A DNA stretch of 64,000 nucleotides from Streptomyces griseochromogenes (GCF_001542625.1 NZ_CP016279.1:3224001-3288000); one strand, 5' to 3'. Shown: positions 23,489 through 33,408, numbered from the stretch's first letter. Notes: generated by a model not told the origin, from the sequence alone. A program made the numbers and translations.

Positions 23489-23887
23489 TTATTCGGCCAC
23501 CACCGCGATCGCCTCGACCTCCATCAGGAACTCCGGCGCGACCAGCCCGGCCACCCGCACCGCGGAGGCCGCCGGCAACCGGTCGTCGGGTATGTGCGCG
23601 GCCCTGGCCGCCCGGATCGCCGGCATGTACGCCATGTCCGTGACGAAGTAGGTCATTTTGACGACGTCCTGGAAACCGGCCCCGGCGGCGGCCAGGCAGC
23701 GGCTCAGGTTCTCGAAGACCTGCCGTGCCTGGGCCGCCGGGTCGCCCACGCCGACCGGCTTGCCGTCCTCGTCCAGGGCGAGCTGGCCGGAGACGGCGAC
23801 GAGCCGGCCGGTGGCCGTCACCACATGGCTGTACTGAGCGGCGGGGGCGACCCCGTCGGGGGCGGGGATCCGGATCGGTTCACTCAT
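23489..23887 (-). CDS. RidA-family (YjgF/UK114) enamine/imine deaminase
   Basis: A 132-residue small trimeric-type protein. Features include APAAQYSHVVTATGRLVAVSGQ, the QARQVFENLSRCL helix and VKMTYFVTDM. At the C-terminus VRVAGLVAPEFLMEVEAIAV keeps the structural core, but the classic Arg of the RidA active site (usually in an xRxxV strand) is represented by VRVAGLV, so activity is plausible but not certain. Members hydrolyse reactive imines released by PLP enzymes. ATG 23887 fits the family length. Confidence 0.82.
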   Translation of the reverse strand: MSEPIRIPAPDGVAPAAQYSHVVTATGRLVAVSGQLALDEDGKPVGVGDPAAQARQVFENLSRCLAAAGAGFQDVVKMTYFVTDMAYMPAIRAARAAHIPDDRLPAASAVRVAGLVAPEFLMEVEAIAVVAE

Positions 23888-23942
23888 GCGTCCATGGTGG
23901 ACCACGGGTGTGACAACGCCCCCGACGGACCGAGGCGGTTGC

Positions 23943-25502
23943 CTACCGGCGGAAGCCCAGCAGGCTGTGCAGGGTCAGGCCGCGGGACGACGCCGGGGCG
24001 GCCTTCGCCGCCGGCGGCTTGGGATCAGGGGACTTCTGGCAGACGGCGTCGGCCTCGCCGCTGCCGTGCGGGACGGTGCCGTCGGTCAGATAGGCGGCCA
24101 GGTACTTGTCCAGGCAGGCGTTGCCGCCCAGCGTGATGCCGTGGTTGCCGCCGCCCTGCTCGACCACCAGGCTGGAGTGGGCCAGCAGGCGGTGCGTCGC
24201 GACGCCGCCGGCGTAGGGCGTAGCCGCGTCCTCGGTCGCCTGGAACAGCAGTGCCGGCGGGAGTTTGTCGTTGGCGATGCTCCGCGGCGTCAGGGTGTCG
24301 CCCGGCCAGAACGCGCAGGGCGCGTTGTACCAGGCGTTGTTCCAGGCCATGAAGGGCGCCTTCGTGTACACCGCCCGGATGTCCTTCTGCCAGCGCTTCC
24401 AGTCGCGCGGCCAGGCGGCGTCCCGGCACTGCACCGCCGCGTAGACGCTGTACCCGTTGTCGCCCTCGGCGTCCACGGCGGCGAGGTTCCGGTACGCCGT
24501 CAGCAGCGGCTCGGTCTCCTTGTCGTGGACGTAGGCCGCGAACGCCTCGGCGAGGTAGGGCCAGTAGCCGTTGTAGTAGCCGCCGCGGATGAAGGTGTCC
24601 TCAAGCTCGGCGGCGCCGACCTCGCCGTCCGCCGGCTTCTTCGCCAGGGCGGCGCGCATCGCGTACCACTCGGCCTCGACCCGCTTGGGATCCGTGCCGA
24701 GCCGGTACGTCGAGTCGTACCGGGCGATCCAGGCCATCAGGGCGCGGTGGCGGTCGTTGAAGGCGTAGTCCTGGTCGATGTTGTCCTCGTACCAGACGCC
24801 GGTGGGGTTCACGATCGAGTCCAGCACCAGACGGCGCACCCGCTCGGGGAAGAGCTTCGCGTACATCGCGCCGAGGTAGGTGCCGTAGGAGTAGCCGAAG
24901 TAGCTGATCTTCGGGGCGTCCAGGGCCTGGCGGATGGAGTCCATGTCCTGGACGACGCCGACGGTGTTGATGTGGGGCAGCACGCTCGCGTACTTGGCGC
25001 GGCAGGCGTCGGCGAAGGACTGGGCGCGTTTCACGCCCGCCTCCTCCATCGCGGTCGTGGCGGGCACGGTGTCCGCCCGTACCGGCTTGAAGCGGCCGGT
25101 CGAGCAGTCCAGCGCCGGTGTGCTGCTGCCGACGCCGCGCGGATCGAAGCCGATGATGTCGTACTGGGCCGCCACGTCCTTGGGCAGCGCGGTGGCGACG
25201 AATCCGGCGAGGATCAGACCGCTGCCGCCGGGGCCGCCGGGGTTGACCAGCAGCGGCCCCTGGGAGGTCTTCGCGGTGTGCGGGACACGGGACAGGGCGA
25301 GGCTGATCTGCGGGCCGGACGGGTGGGCGTGGTCCAGCGGCACCTTCAGGGACGCGCACTGGAGCGTCGGATACTGGGGGATTCCGCATGTCTTCCAGGC
25401 GGGCTCCGCCGGAGCGGTGGGAGCCGCCTGGGCGGGCACGGCTGTGACCGAGCCCGCGACCATGGCGGCGGCTGCGCACAGCACGGCTGCGCGTGTTCTC
25501 AT
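23943..25502 (-). CDS. Secreted alpha/beta-hydrolase, tripeptidyl aminopeptidase type
   Basis: A 519-residue serine peptidase exported through the Sec-type signal at residues 1-26 (basic RTR, Ala-rich core, cleavage after AQA). The mature enzyme has LLVNPGGPGGSG (oxyanion region), FDPRGVGSSTPALDC, the nucleophile elbow GYSYGTYLG and the C-terminal TAP-like segment with LLFQATEDAATPYAGG (Asp) and GGGNHGITLGG (His). These match Streptomyces Tap/SlpD-type peptidases that remove tripeptides from extracellular proteins. A palindrome at 25604-25617 lies about 100 bp upstream. Confidence 0.9.
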   Translation of the reverse strand: MRTRAAVLCAAAAMVAGSVTAVPAQAAPTAPAEPAWKTCGIPQYPTLQCASLKVPLDHAHPSGPQISLALSRVPHTAKTSQGPLLVNPGGPGGSGLILAGFVATALPKDVAAQYDIIGFDPRGVGSSTPALDCSTGRFKPVRADTVPATTAMEEAGVKRAQSFADACRAKYASVLPHINTVGVVQDMDSIRQALDAPKISYFGYSYGTYLGAMYAKLFPERVRRLVLDSIVNPTGVWYEDNIDQDYAFNDRHRALMAWIARYDSTYRLGTDPKRVEAEWYAMRAALAKKPADGEVGAAELEDTFIRGGYYNGYWPYLAEAFAAYVHDKETEPLLTAYRNLAAVDAEGDNGYSVYAAVQCRDAAWPRDWKRWQKDIRAVYTKAPFMAWNNAWYNAPCAFWPGDTLTPRSIANDKLPPALLFQATEDAATPYAGGVATHRLLAHSSLVVEQGGGNHGITLGGNACLDKYLAAYLTDGTVPHGSGEADAVCQKSPDPKPPAAKAAPASSRGLTLHSLLGFRR

Positions 25503-25603
25503 GGGTCCTCCCGGGACGGAGGGTGGCGCGAACCGCGCGGGTCACGGTTCTCGCCGGATCGTCCCGAGGACAGAGCCCGAAAGAACGTATTATCTCAATA
25601 GTT

Positions 25604-25617
25604 GACCCAATTGGGTC
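25604..25617. promoter_or_regulatory. Perfect 14-bp palindrome upstream of the secreted peptidase
   Basis: GACCCAATTGGGTC is fully self-complementary. On the minus strand it lies just before GATAAT, a good -10 candidate for the peptidase gene, so it would overlap the -35 region. It is also 22 bp from the stop of the radical SAM gene. Regulator unknown. Confidence 0.4.
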
Positions 25618-25638
25618 GAAGGATGCCCTCCAACGCTC

Positions 25639-26703
25639 TCAGATGAGAGTGAGTTGGGTTGGTTCGGACACGGCCGCGGGTTGGGCGGCCTGAGGGGCCT
25701 GGGCCGGCCCGATGCGCCGGGCCAGGCCCGTCCGGGTGGGTCCGATGCCGTACTCCTGGGCCAGTTCGTGCACCTGACGGGTGATCCGGCGCTGGTACCA
25801 CTTCGGCGCGTAGGCGCCCTCCGCGTACAGCCGCTCGTAGCGGCGCACCAGGTGCGGGTGGTGCTGTCCGAGCCAGGCCGTGAACCACTCGTGGGCGCCC
25901 GGGCGCAGATGCAGCACGAGAGGGGTGACCGAGGTGGCCCCGGCGGCCGCGATCGACCGCACGGTCTCGCGCAGTTGGGCCGGATGGTCGCTCAGGAACG
26001 GGACGACCGGCGCCATCAGCACCCCGCAGCCGATGCCGTGCTCGCCGAGGGTGCGCACGACGTCCAGGCGGCGCTCGGGCGCCGGTGTGCCCGGCTCCAC
26101 GGTGCGCCACAGGGCGGTGTCGGTGAAGCCCACGGAGACCGATATGCCGACGTCCGTCACCCTGGCCGCCCGGACCAGCAGGTCCAGGTCGCGCAGGATC
26201 AGCGTGCCCTTGGTCAGGATCGAGAACGGGTTCGCGTGCTCGGTGAGGGCCGAGATGATGCCCGGCATCAGCCGGTAGCGGCCCTCGGCGCGCTGGTAGC
26301 AGTCGACGTTGGTGCCCATCGCCACGTGGTCGCCCTGCCAGCGGCGGGAGGCCAGCTGACGGCGCAGCACCTCGGGCGCGTTCACCTTGACCACGATCTG
26401 GGTGTCGAAGCCGATCCCGGTGTCGAGGTCCAGATAGCCGTGCGTCTTGCGGGCGAAGCAGTACACGCATGCGTGCGTGCAGCCCCGGTAGGGATTCACC
26501 GTCCACTCGAACGGCATGCGCGAGGCGCCCGGCACCCGGTTCAGGACCGAGCGGGCCCGCACCTCGTGGAAGGTGATCCCGCGGAACTCGGGCGTGTCGA
26601 AGGTGCGGGTGGTGACGGCGTCCGCGCCGAACAGCGCGGCGTCGGCGGCCCGGCCGTGCCCGTCGGGTCCGCCGGATTCCACGGTGAGGTTCTCCCAGCG
26701 CAT
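25639..26703 (-). CDS. Rv2578c-family radical SAM protein
   Basis: A 354-residue radical S-adenosylmethionine protein. The [4Fe-4S] motif CTHACVYC (C-x3-C-x2-C) near residue 72 follows WTVNPYRGC. VAMGTNVDCYQRAEG, FSILTKGTLILRDLD and SVSVGFTD are typical of the SplB-related Rv2578c group. Spore photoproduct lyase relatives repair DNA, but this group lacks a proven reaction. ATG 26703 is chosen because the first residues (MRWENL) match the family and longer starts cross the promoter. A LexA-type box is 33 bp upstream, which suggests DNA-damage induction. Confidence 0.88.
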   Translation of the reverse strand: MRWENLTVESGGPDGHGRAADAALFGADAVTTRTFDTPEFRGITFHEVRARSVLNRVPGASRMPFEWTVNPYRGCTHACVYCFARKTHGYLDLDTGIGFDTQIVVKVNAPEVLRRQLASRRWQGDHVAMGTNVDCYQRAEGRYRLMPGIISALTEHANPFSILTKGTLILRDLDLLVRAARVTDVGISVSVGFTDTALWRTVEPGTPAPERRLDVVRTLGEHGIGCGVLMAPVVPFLSDHPAQLRETVRSIAAAGATSVTPLVLHLRPGAHEWFTAWLGQHHPHLVRRYERLYAEGAYAPKWYQRRITRQVHELAQEYGIGPTRTGLARRIGPAQAPQAAQPAAVSEPTQLTLI

Positions 26704-26729
26704 GACGCCTCCTCGGTAGCGCTCGGCAC

Positions 26730-26747
26730 AGAATAGAACATCTGTTC
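26730..26747 (-). promoter_or_regulatory. LexA (SOS) box next to a -10 element of the radical SAM gene
   Basis: GAACATCTGTTC (26736-26747) is a perfect GAAC-N4-GTTC inverted repeat, the core of the actinobacterial LexA box. On the minus strand it is immediately followed by TATTCT (26735-26730), a -10-like hexamer. LexA binding would block that promoter. The start codon lies 27 bp beyond. Confidence 0.65.
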
Positions 26748-26836
26748 CCATGATCGTGCGACCCCGATTTGGGTGGCCGGGTGCCGGGGTGGTTGGCTTG
26801 CCCCAACCCCGAGAAACCAGGTCCTGGAGGAACGCA

Positions 26837-27280
26837 ATGGCGCAGGTCGAGGCCACTACGGAGCGGGTCGTCGCGGCGGACGCGGAGAAGGTGTTCGACG
26901 CCCTCGCCGACTACACCGGCACCCGGCAGCGGCTGCTGCCCGAACACTTCAGCGAGTACGAGGTGCGCGAGGGCGGCGACGGCGAGGGCACCCTCGTCCA
27001 CTGGAAGCTCCAGGCCACCAGCAAGCGCGTGCGCGACTGCCTCCTGGAGGTCAGCGAGCCCACCGACGGCGAGCTGGTCGAGAAGGACCGCAACTCCTCG
27101 ATGGTCACCACCTGGCGCGTCACCCCCGCCGGCGAGGGCAGCTCCCGGGTCGTCGTCACCACCACCTGGAAGGGCGCGGGCGGCATCGGCGGCTTCTTCG
27201 AGAAGACCTTCGCGCCCAAGGGCCTCGGCCGGATCTACGACGCGATCCTCGCCAACCTCGCCGCCGAAGTGGAGAAGTAA
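26837..27280 (+). CDS. SRPBCC-family (polyketide cyclase/START-like) protein
   Basis: A 147-residue helix-grip fold protein. The start MAQVEATTERVVAADAEKVF, with a first strand and then the short helix VFDALADYTG, and the long C-terminal helix FAPKGLGRIYDAILANLAAEV are characteristic. Such proteins bind small hydrophobic ligands; no catalytic residues are obvious. GGAGG lies six bases before ATG 26837. It is divergent from the radical SAM gene and followed by a strong hairpin. Confidence 0.82.
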   Translation: MAQVEATTERVVAADAEKVFDALADYTGTRQRLLPEHFSEYEVREGGDGEGTLVHWKLQATSKRVRDCLLEVSEPTDGELVEKDRNSSMVTTWRVTPAGEGSSRVVVTTTWKGAGGIGGFFEKTFAPKGLGRIYDAILANLAAEVEK

Positions 27281-27293
27281 CGCCGGACACGGG

Positions 27294-27323
27294 CCGGTGA
27301 CGGGGCGTTGTGCCCCTCACCGG
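27294..27323 (+). terminator. Hairpin after the SRPBCC gene
   Basis: CCGGTGA-C-GGGGC pairs with GCCCCTCACCGG, giving 12 bp with one bulged C around GTTGT. It starts 14 bp after the stop codon. Confidence 0.65.
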
Positions 27324-27433
27324 TTCGAGTGGATCTCCGTCCCCTCCGGGAATGTGCCGTAACTCGCCGCAGGTGTTCGCAGTTGTCGCCTGGCGCGGGA
27401 AATGTGCGACAGGAGCGGCGAGGGGAGCGGTAC

Positions 27434-29830
27434 GTGGGCGGGTCGACTGTGGTGCGGCACGAGCCGGTCGTGGCGCCGGATCCGCCTCGAACCGCCGCCG
27501 AAGCGTCACCGGCCGCCCCGGCCGCCGGACTCGGCCCGCGCCGGGTGCGGCTGGTCTTCCTCGGGCTGATGCTCGCGCTGCTGCTCGCCGCGCTGGACCA
27601 GATGATCGTCGCCACCGCTCTGCCGAAGATCGTCGGCGAGCTGCACGGCCTCGACAGGATGTCCTGGGCGATCACCGCCTATCTGCTCACCTCCACCATC
27701 GGCCTGCCCCTGTACGGCAAGGTCGGCGACCTCTTCGGCCGCAAGGGCGTCTTCCAGTTCGCGATCGGGGCCTTCGTCGTCGGCTCCGCGCTCGCCGGGC
27801 GGGCGCACAGCATGGACCAGCTGATCGCCTTCCGGGCCGTGCAGGGCGTCGGTGCGGGCGGGCTCATGATCGGCGTGCAGGCGATCATCGCCGACATCGT
27901 GCCGCCCCGGCAGCGCGGCCGCTACATGGGCCTGATCGGCGCCGCCTTCGGCCTCGCCTCCGTCGCCGGGCCGCTGCTCGGCGGGTACTTCACCGACCAC
28001 CTCTCCTGGCGCTGGTGCTTCTACATCAACGTCCCCTTCGGCCTGGTCACCCTCGCCGTCGTCACCGTCGTCCTCAAGCTGCCCCGGCCCAGGGCCCGCG
28101 GCCGCCTCGACGTGCCCGGCGGGCTGCTGCTCGCCGCGGCCTCCACCTGCCTGGTGCTGCTGACCAGCTGGGGCGGCACCGAGTACGCCTGGGACTCCCG
28201 GGAGATCCTCGGCCTCGGCGCGGGCGCCCTCGTCGCCACCGTGCTCTTCCTGGTCGCCGAGCGCTTCGCGGCCGAACCCCTCATCCCGCTCAGGCTGTTC
28301 CGGGACTCCGTCTTCAACGTCACCGCCCTGGTCGGCCTGGTGATCGGCGTCGCCCTGTTCGGCGCCGCCAGCTACCTGCCGACGTTCCTGCAGATGGTCG
28401 ACGGGGCCAGCGCCACCGAGTCCGGGCTGCTGATGCTGCCCATGATGGCGGGCATCGTCGGCGCCTCGGTCATCGGCGGGCAGCTGATCAGCCACACCGG
28501 CCGCTACAAGGTCTTCCCGGTCCTCGGCGCCGCCCTCGCCGCCGTCGGCATGTGGCTGCTGTCCCGGCTGGCGGCCGACACGCCCCGGCTGCACTACAGC
28601 ATCTGGATGGCGGTCCTCGGCGCGGGCATCGGCCTGGTGATGCCCGTCCTGGTGCTCGCCGTGCAGAACTCCGTGCGCCCCGCCGACCTCGGCACCGCCA
28701 CCAGTGCCAACAACTACTTCCGGCAGATCGGCGGCAGCGTCGGCGCCGCTGTCTTCGGCACCCTCTTCGCCGACCGGCTCACCGACGCCCTGCACAGGGA
28801 ACCGCCCCCGGACACGGGCGCCCGGCTGCCCGATCCGCAATCCCTGACCCCGCAGCTCGTCCACGCGCTGCCGGCGGCCCTGCGCGAGGCCTACGTCCGG
28901 GCCTACGCCGACGCGATGCCCAGGATCTTCCTCTACCTCGTCCCGGTGCTCGCCCTCGGCCTGCTCATCGCCTTCCTTCTCAAGGAGAGACCGCTGGTGT
29001 CCGACCAAGCCGCCGAGACGGCCCCCGCCACCGTCAAGGTCCCCATCCCGCAGGCCCGTTCCCCGCACACCGCCGGAATCCCGGTGTGCGGCACGGTGCG
29101 GCATCATGACGGGACCGTGGTGCCCCGCGCGGCGCTCACCCTCGTCGACGCGGCCGGAGCGCAGATCGGGCGGGGCGCGAGCGGCGAGGACGGACGGTAC
29201 GCGCTCTCCACGCCGGGCTCCGGGTCGTATGTGCTGATCGCCGCCGCGGGCGGCCACCAGCCGCAGGCCGTCACGGTGACCGTCGGCGAACGCCCCGTCG
29301 AACTCGATGTGGTCCTCGGCGGCGCCGGACGCCTCGCCGGCAGCGTGCTCACCGCCGACGGCAGCGCCGTCCGGGACGCCACCGTCACCCTCACCAACGT
29401 GCACGGCGAAGTCGTCGCCACCACCCGCAGCGGCCGCGAGGGGGGCTACCTCATCACCGAGCTCGTCGCCGGCGAGTACACCCTCGCCGCCGGCGCCCCC
29501 GCCTTCCGCCCCGCCGCACTCCCGGTCACCGTGCAGGCCGCCCGTGAGACCCGGCAGGACATCGAACTGGCGGGCGGCGCCGTCCTGAAGGGCACCGTCC
29601 GGGTCGGCTCCGGGCGCCCCGTCGAGGACGCGCGCGTCACGCTCCTCGACGCCGCGGGCAACGTCGTCGACACCCTCACCACCGGACCGGACGGAGCGTT
29701 CCGTTTCGTGGACCTCTCCTCCGGCGAGTACACCGTCATCGCCGCCGGTTACCCGCCGGTCGCCACTGTGCTCCAGGTCGCGGGCGGCGGCCGGACGGAA
29801 CGCGACCTCCAACTCGGCCACGAGGACTGA
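27434..29830 (+). CDS. MFS (DHA2/EmrB-type) transporter fused to three carboxypeptidase-regulatory-like repeats
   Basis: A 798-residue protein. Residues about 35-520 are a 14-helix drug:H+ antiporter: [16 protein letters not shown] (motif D), [11 protein letters not shown] (motif A) and [21 protein letters not shown] (motif C region). From residue about 548 three similar 75-80-residue units follow, each with G-x-V, a D-G/V-x-A-x-V-T-L strand, a [25 protein letters not shown] turn and a final S-G-x-Y/GEYT strand. These are CarboxypepD-regulatory (transthyretin-like) beta sandwiches. GTG 27434 has AGGGGAG 6 bp upstream. The substrate is unknown. In DHA2 proteins both ends are normally cytoplasmic, which makes the usually extracellular repeats unexpected. 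Confidence 0.9.
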   Translation: MGGSTVVRHEPVVAPDPPRTAAEASPAAPAAGLGPRRVRLVFLGLMLALLLAALDQMIVATALPKIVGELHGLDRMSWAITAYLLTSTIGLPLYGKVGDLFGRKGVFQFAIGAFVVGSALAGRAHSMDQLIAFRAVQGVGAGGLMIGVQAIIADIVPPRQRGRYMGLIGAAFGLASVAGPLLGGYFTDHLSWRWCFYINVPFGLVTLAVVTVVLKLPRPRARGRLDVPGGLLLAAASTCLVLLTSWGGTEYAWDSREILGLGAGALVATVLFLVAERFAAEPLIPLRLFRDSVFNVTALVGLVIGVALFGAASYLPTFLQMVDGASATESGLLMLPMMAGIVGASVIGGQLISHTGRYKVFPVLGAALAAVGMWLLSRLAADTPRLHYSIWMAVLGAGIGLVMPVLVLAVQNSVRPADLGTATSANNYFRQIGGSVGAAVFGTLFADRLTDALHREPPPDTGARLPDPQSLTPQLVHALPAALREAYVRAYADAMPRIFLYLVPVLALGLLIAFLLKERPLVSDQAAETAPATVKVPIPQARSPHTAGIPVCGTVRHHDGTVVPRAALTLVDAAGAQIGRGASGEDGRYALSTPGSGSYVLIAAAGGHQPQAVTVTVGERPVELDVVLGGAGRLAGSVLTADGSAVRDATVTLTNVHGEVVATTRSGREGGYLITELVAGEYTLAAGAPAFRPAALPVTVQAARETRQDIELAGGAVLKGTVRVGSGRPVEDARVTLLDAAGNVVDTLTTGPDGAFRFVDLSSGEYTVIAAGYPPVATVLQVAGGGRTERDLQLGHED

Positions 29831-29984
29831 GGGGGGCGCCCGCAGGGCGCTGAGCTGCACGCCGGTGCGATCCGGTGAAACCAATTCCAGGATTGCCACA
29901 CATCGCTACCGGCCGCCGCCGTACGGTAGTTACGGGGCGGCACAGATCGTTTACGAACAGCCGTGGGGAGAGAGGGCCTGGGCC

Positions 29985-32453
29985 ATGGACCATGGCAGCG
30001 AGCGGGACACACCTCCCGGACGCGGCGCCGGTGACTCCGCGGCGGGCCGGATCCCGCTGGCCGTGGTGGTCGTCGACCGTGACGGCCTCGTGTCCCACTG
30101 GAGCAGCGGCGCACGCCGGCTGTTCGGCGTGGACAGGGAAGACGCGGTCGGGTACCCCGTCGCCGACCTGCTGCCGGTCTCCGGCGCGCTCTCCGAAGAC
30201 CCCGACGACGAGGCCCTGTCCGACGGCTACAACACCTACGACGGGCTCGGCCCCGACCTGGAGGCATCCCTCGGCGGCCGCACCGGCTACGCGACGGCGG
30301 GCCGTGCCCGTCTCTTCCCGCACCAGGACGAGCAGTCCGGTGCCGAGCCGGCCGACGGGACCCGGATCGACGTGCTGTGGTGGGCGTACCCGCTGGTCGG
30401 CCCCGGCCCCTCGCGGCTGCTGGTGCTCGCCGCCGACGCCACCCGGCTGCGCGACGAGCGCGGCTACGACGACGAGGCCGCCGAACGCATCTCGCCCGGC
30501 TTCGCCCGCCACACCGAACTGCCCGCCCCCGGCGAACTCGCCCGCCGGCTGCCCGAGATCCTGCCCAACATGGGCCCGGGACTCAGCGGCCGCATCGTCT
30601 CCCAGGTCCTCGAACTCGGCTATCCCGTCCTGGAGTTCAGCCAGTTCGACCGGGTGCCGGTCACCCCGTACTGGGGCGTGCCGCGCCGCCCGGGACGCGG
30701 CCGCACCGAAGCCGTCGTACCGCAGCAGCGCACCGCTCCCGTGATCTCCGCCGGCGCCGAGCACGACCTCGAGTACGCCGCCGTCCGCGAGCGCCTGGAG
30801 TTCCTCAACGAGGTCAGCTCCGGCATCGGCTCCTCGCTCGACCTCGGCGAGACCATCCGCGAGGTCACCACCGCCGCCGTGCCCCGCTTCGCGGACTTCG
30901 CCGGCACCCATCTGCGCTCGGCCGTCCTGGCGGGCGAAGGGTTCCCGGACGGCCCGCCGGACGCCAGCACCCTGATGCACCGCGTCTGGGTCGAGCACAA
31001 CGACGAACCGGGCCGCTGGGACGACACCGTGCCGGTCGGCGAGACCTTCGCCTTCCCCGAGCACACCCCGTTCTACAAGTGCATGGTCACGGGCGAACCG
31101 GTCCTCATCCCGAGGGTCACCGAGGAGCTGTCCGACCGTATCTCCGGCGAGTTCGAGAAGCGCGACCTCAGGCCGCTCATCGGCGGCCGCTCCCTGCTGA
31201 TCGTCCCGCTCAAGGCACGCAACGTCGTCCTCGGGTTCATGGTGCTGATGCGCCGCCCCGACCGCCCGGCCTTCGACGACATGGACCGCACCACCGGCGC
31301 CGAACTCGCCGCCCGTGCCGGGCTCGTGCTCGACAACGCCCGCATGTACACCTACCAGGAGAACGTCGCCGACACCCTGCAGGACAGCATGCTGCCGCAG
31401 GTGACCCCGCGGATGGCCGGCTGTGACGTGGCGACCCGCTATCTGCCCGGCACCCGGCTCGGCCGGATCGGCGGCGACTGGTTCGACACCATCAAGCTGC
31501 CCGGCTCCCGCACCGCCCTCGTGGTCGGCGACGTCATGGGCCACGGCCTCAACTCGGCCGCCATGATGGGCCAGTTGCGTACGGCCGTGCAGACCATGGC
31601 CGCCATGGAGACCCCGCCGGCCCAACTGCTGCGCAACCTGGACGACCTGGCCCGTCGGCTCGGCGAGAACTACCTCGCCACCTGCCTGTACTCCGTCTAC
31701 GATCCGATCCGCGGCGAACTCCACCTCGCCAACGCCGGACACATCCCGCCCGTCCTGGTGCGCGCCGCGGACGGCCGCAGCGAACTGCTCGACCTGCCGA
31801 CGGGCGCACCCATAGGCGTCGGCGGTGTCCCGTTCGAGTCCACGGTCGTCCGCGTCGAACCCGGCGACCGGCTGGTGCTGTGCACCGACGGACTGGTCGA
31901 GGTGCGCGGCTCGGACATCGGCGAGGGCCTCGCCGCGCTCTGCGAGTCCGCCGCCCACCCCGCGGCCTCCATGGACGCCGCCTGCGACACCATCATCCGC
32001 GCGCTCAACACCCGCGGCGGCCGCAAGGACGACGTCGCCCTGCTCATGGCCCGGCTCAACGGCATCCCCGACGACCACGTCGCCGAGTGGCGGCTCGGCA
32101 CCGACCCGCGCGAGGTGGCACGGTCCCGCCGACTGGTCCGCGACCGGCTCCTGGACTGGAACCTGCCGCACGCCGTGGAGACGGCGCAGCTGCTGGTCAG
32201 CGAGGTCGTCACCAACGCCGTCCGGCACGGCGGCGGTGACCGGATCGGACTGCGACTGGTGCGCACCGACGCACTGCTGTGCGAGGTCACCGACGAGGAG
32301 CCGGGCCTGCCCGCCATGCTCGGCGCCGGGCCCGCCGACGAGACGGGCCGCGGCCTGCGCGTGGTCAGTCGCCTGGCCCGGGAGTGGGGCGCCAGTGCCA
32401 CCGGGCACCACCAGACCGTGTGGTTCGAACAGGCGCTCACCGGACGGCGATGA
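29985..32453 (+). CDS. PAS-GAF-SpoIIE phosphatase with C-terminal anti-sigma-type kinase domain
   Basis: An 822-residue signalling protein, probably a partner-switching regulator of alternative sigma factors. A PAS-like domain (IPLAVVVVDRDGLVSHW, LFGVDREDAVGYP) lies at 22-140. A GAF domain follows at about 265-440, and a PP2C/SpoIIE phosphatase at about 465-690 with GGDWFDTI, VVGDVMGHGLNSA and LCTDGLVEV (metal-binding Asp residues present). An HATPase_c domain at 700-822 has the N box LLVSEVVTNAVRHG and a G box ETGRGLRVV. The protein could both dephosphorylate an anti-anti-sigma factor and act as an anti-sigma kinase. ATG 29985 follows GGGGAGAGAGGG. No membrane segments. Confidence 0.92.
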   Translation: MDHGSERDTPPGRGAGDSAAGRIPLAVVVVDRDGLVSHWSSGARRLFGVDREDAVGYPVADLLPVSGALSEDPDDEALSDGYNTYDGLGPDLEASLGGRTGYATAGRARLFPHQDEQSGAEPADGTRIDVLWWAYPLVGPGPSRLLVLAADATRLRDERGYDDEAAERISPGFARHTELPAPGELARRLPEILPNMGPGLSGRIVSQVLELGYPVLEFSQFDRVPVTPYWGVPRRPGRGRTEAVVPQQRTAPVISAGAEHDLEYAAVRERLEFLNEVSSGIGSSLDLGETIREVTTAAVPRFADFAGTHLRSAVLAGEGFPDGPPDASTLMHRVWVEHNDEPGRWDDTVPVGETFAFPEHTPFYKCMVTGEPVLIPRVTEELSDRISGEFEKRDLRPLIGGRSLLIVPLKARNVVLGFMVLMRRPDRPAFDDMDRTTGAELAARAGLVLDNARMYTYQENVADTLQDSMLPQVTPRMAGCDVATRYLPGTRLGRIGGDWFDTIKLPGSRTALVVGDVMGHGLNSAAMMGQLRTAVQTMAAMETPPAQLLRNLDDLARRLGENYLATCLYSVYDPIRGELHLANAGHIPPVLVRAADGRSELLDLPTGAPIGVGGVPFESTVVRVEPGDRLVLCTDGLVEVRGSDIGEGLAALCESAAHPAASMDAACDTIIRALNTRGGRKDDVALLMARLNGIPDDHVAEWRLGTDPREVARSRRLVRDRLLDWNLPHAVETAQLLVSEVVTNAVRHGGGDRIGLRLVRTDALLCEVTDEEPGLPAMLGAGPADETGRGLRVVSRLAREWGASATGHHQTVWFEQALTGRR

Positions 32454-32592
32454 ACAGGGGCGCGCGACTCGCCTGCGCCCCCCTGGCGAGTGGCCGGGGT
32501 CCGTACATCCAGTGAAGGTGACCTCTGGCCCCTTGCCCCGCGCACGGCCGTCGCGATATCCCGATCACGGAACCGACCGTGGGGAGAGCACG

Positions 32593-33312
32593 ATGAACGT
32601 CTCGGACAACTACCGCAACGCGTGGGAGAGTTACTGGCGCGAAACCTCCGACGAGACGGGCGAGGCGATCTGGGACTCCGCTCCCTCCCTCACCGCCGAG
32701 CCGCACAGTCAGCTGTTCCTGCCGTACGCGGACCGCGACCGCACCATCGTCGACCTCGGCTGCGGCAACGGCACCCAGACCCGCTACCTCGCCACCCGGT
32801 TCACCCGCGCCGTCGGCGTCGACCTCTCGCACGCCGCCGTCGAGCACGCCCGCCGCGCCGTCCACGGCGACCCCATCGAGTTCCAGCAGCTCGACCTCAC
32901 CGACACCGGCGCCGTACGCGCCCTGCACGAGCGGCTCGGCGACAGCCACGTCTATATGCGGGCCGTCATCCACCAGAGCGAACCGGACGCACGCGCCGCG
33001 GTGGCCGACGCGGTCGCCGAGATCATCGGCACCGAGGGCCGCGCCTTCGTCGTCGAACTCACCTCCGGCTCGCGAGACGTCCTCAAGCGCGCGGCCGCCG
33101 ACCCCGCCGGACCGCCGCCCAAGCTGCGCCGCGTCTTCCACCACGGACTCAAGCCGGCCGACGCGGAGGACGAGGAGATCCCGCGCCTGCTCGGCGAGGC
33201 CGGTCTGGAGGTGCTCGCGGACGGCGAGACCACCCTGCCGCAGACCGAGTACCTCGCGGACGGCACCCGCATCGACCTTCCGGCGCGCTGGTTCGTGCTG
33301 GCCGGGAAGTGA
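32593..33312 (+). CDS. Class I SAM-dependent methyltransferase
   Basis: A 239-residue methyltransferase. The SAM-binding motif I is IVDLGCGNGTQTRYL; the acidic end of strand 2 is GVDLSHAAVEHAR; FQQLDLTD marks motif II. The N-terminus NYRNAWESYWRETSDETGEAIW is characteristic of a Streptomyces subgroup of unknown substrate. ATG 32593 follows GGGGAGAG. It is not obviously in an operon; the peptidase operon begins 97 bp later. Confidence 0.85.
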   Translation: MNVSDNYRNAWESYWRETSDETGEAIWDSAPSLTAEPHSQLFLPYADRDRTIVDLGCGNGTQTRYLATRFTRAVGVDLSHAAVEHARRAVHGDPIEFQQLDLTDTGAVRALHERLGDSHVYMRAVIHQSEPDARAAVADAVAEIIGTEGRAFVVELTSGSRDVLKRAAADPAGPPPKLRRVFHHGLKPADAEDEEIPRLLGEAGLEVLADGETTLPQTEYLADGTRIDLPARWFVLAGK

Positions 33313-33408
33313 ACCGGGCCCGGGGCGGGCGGAGCGCCGGCAGGCATGGACGAAGCGGCACCGCCGGGTCGTAGCCTGTCCGGGCCGGGGCGCGTAACGT
33401 GACGCACC

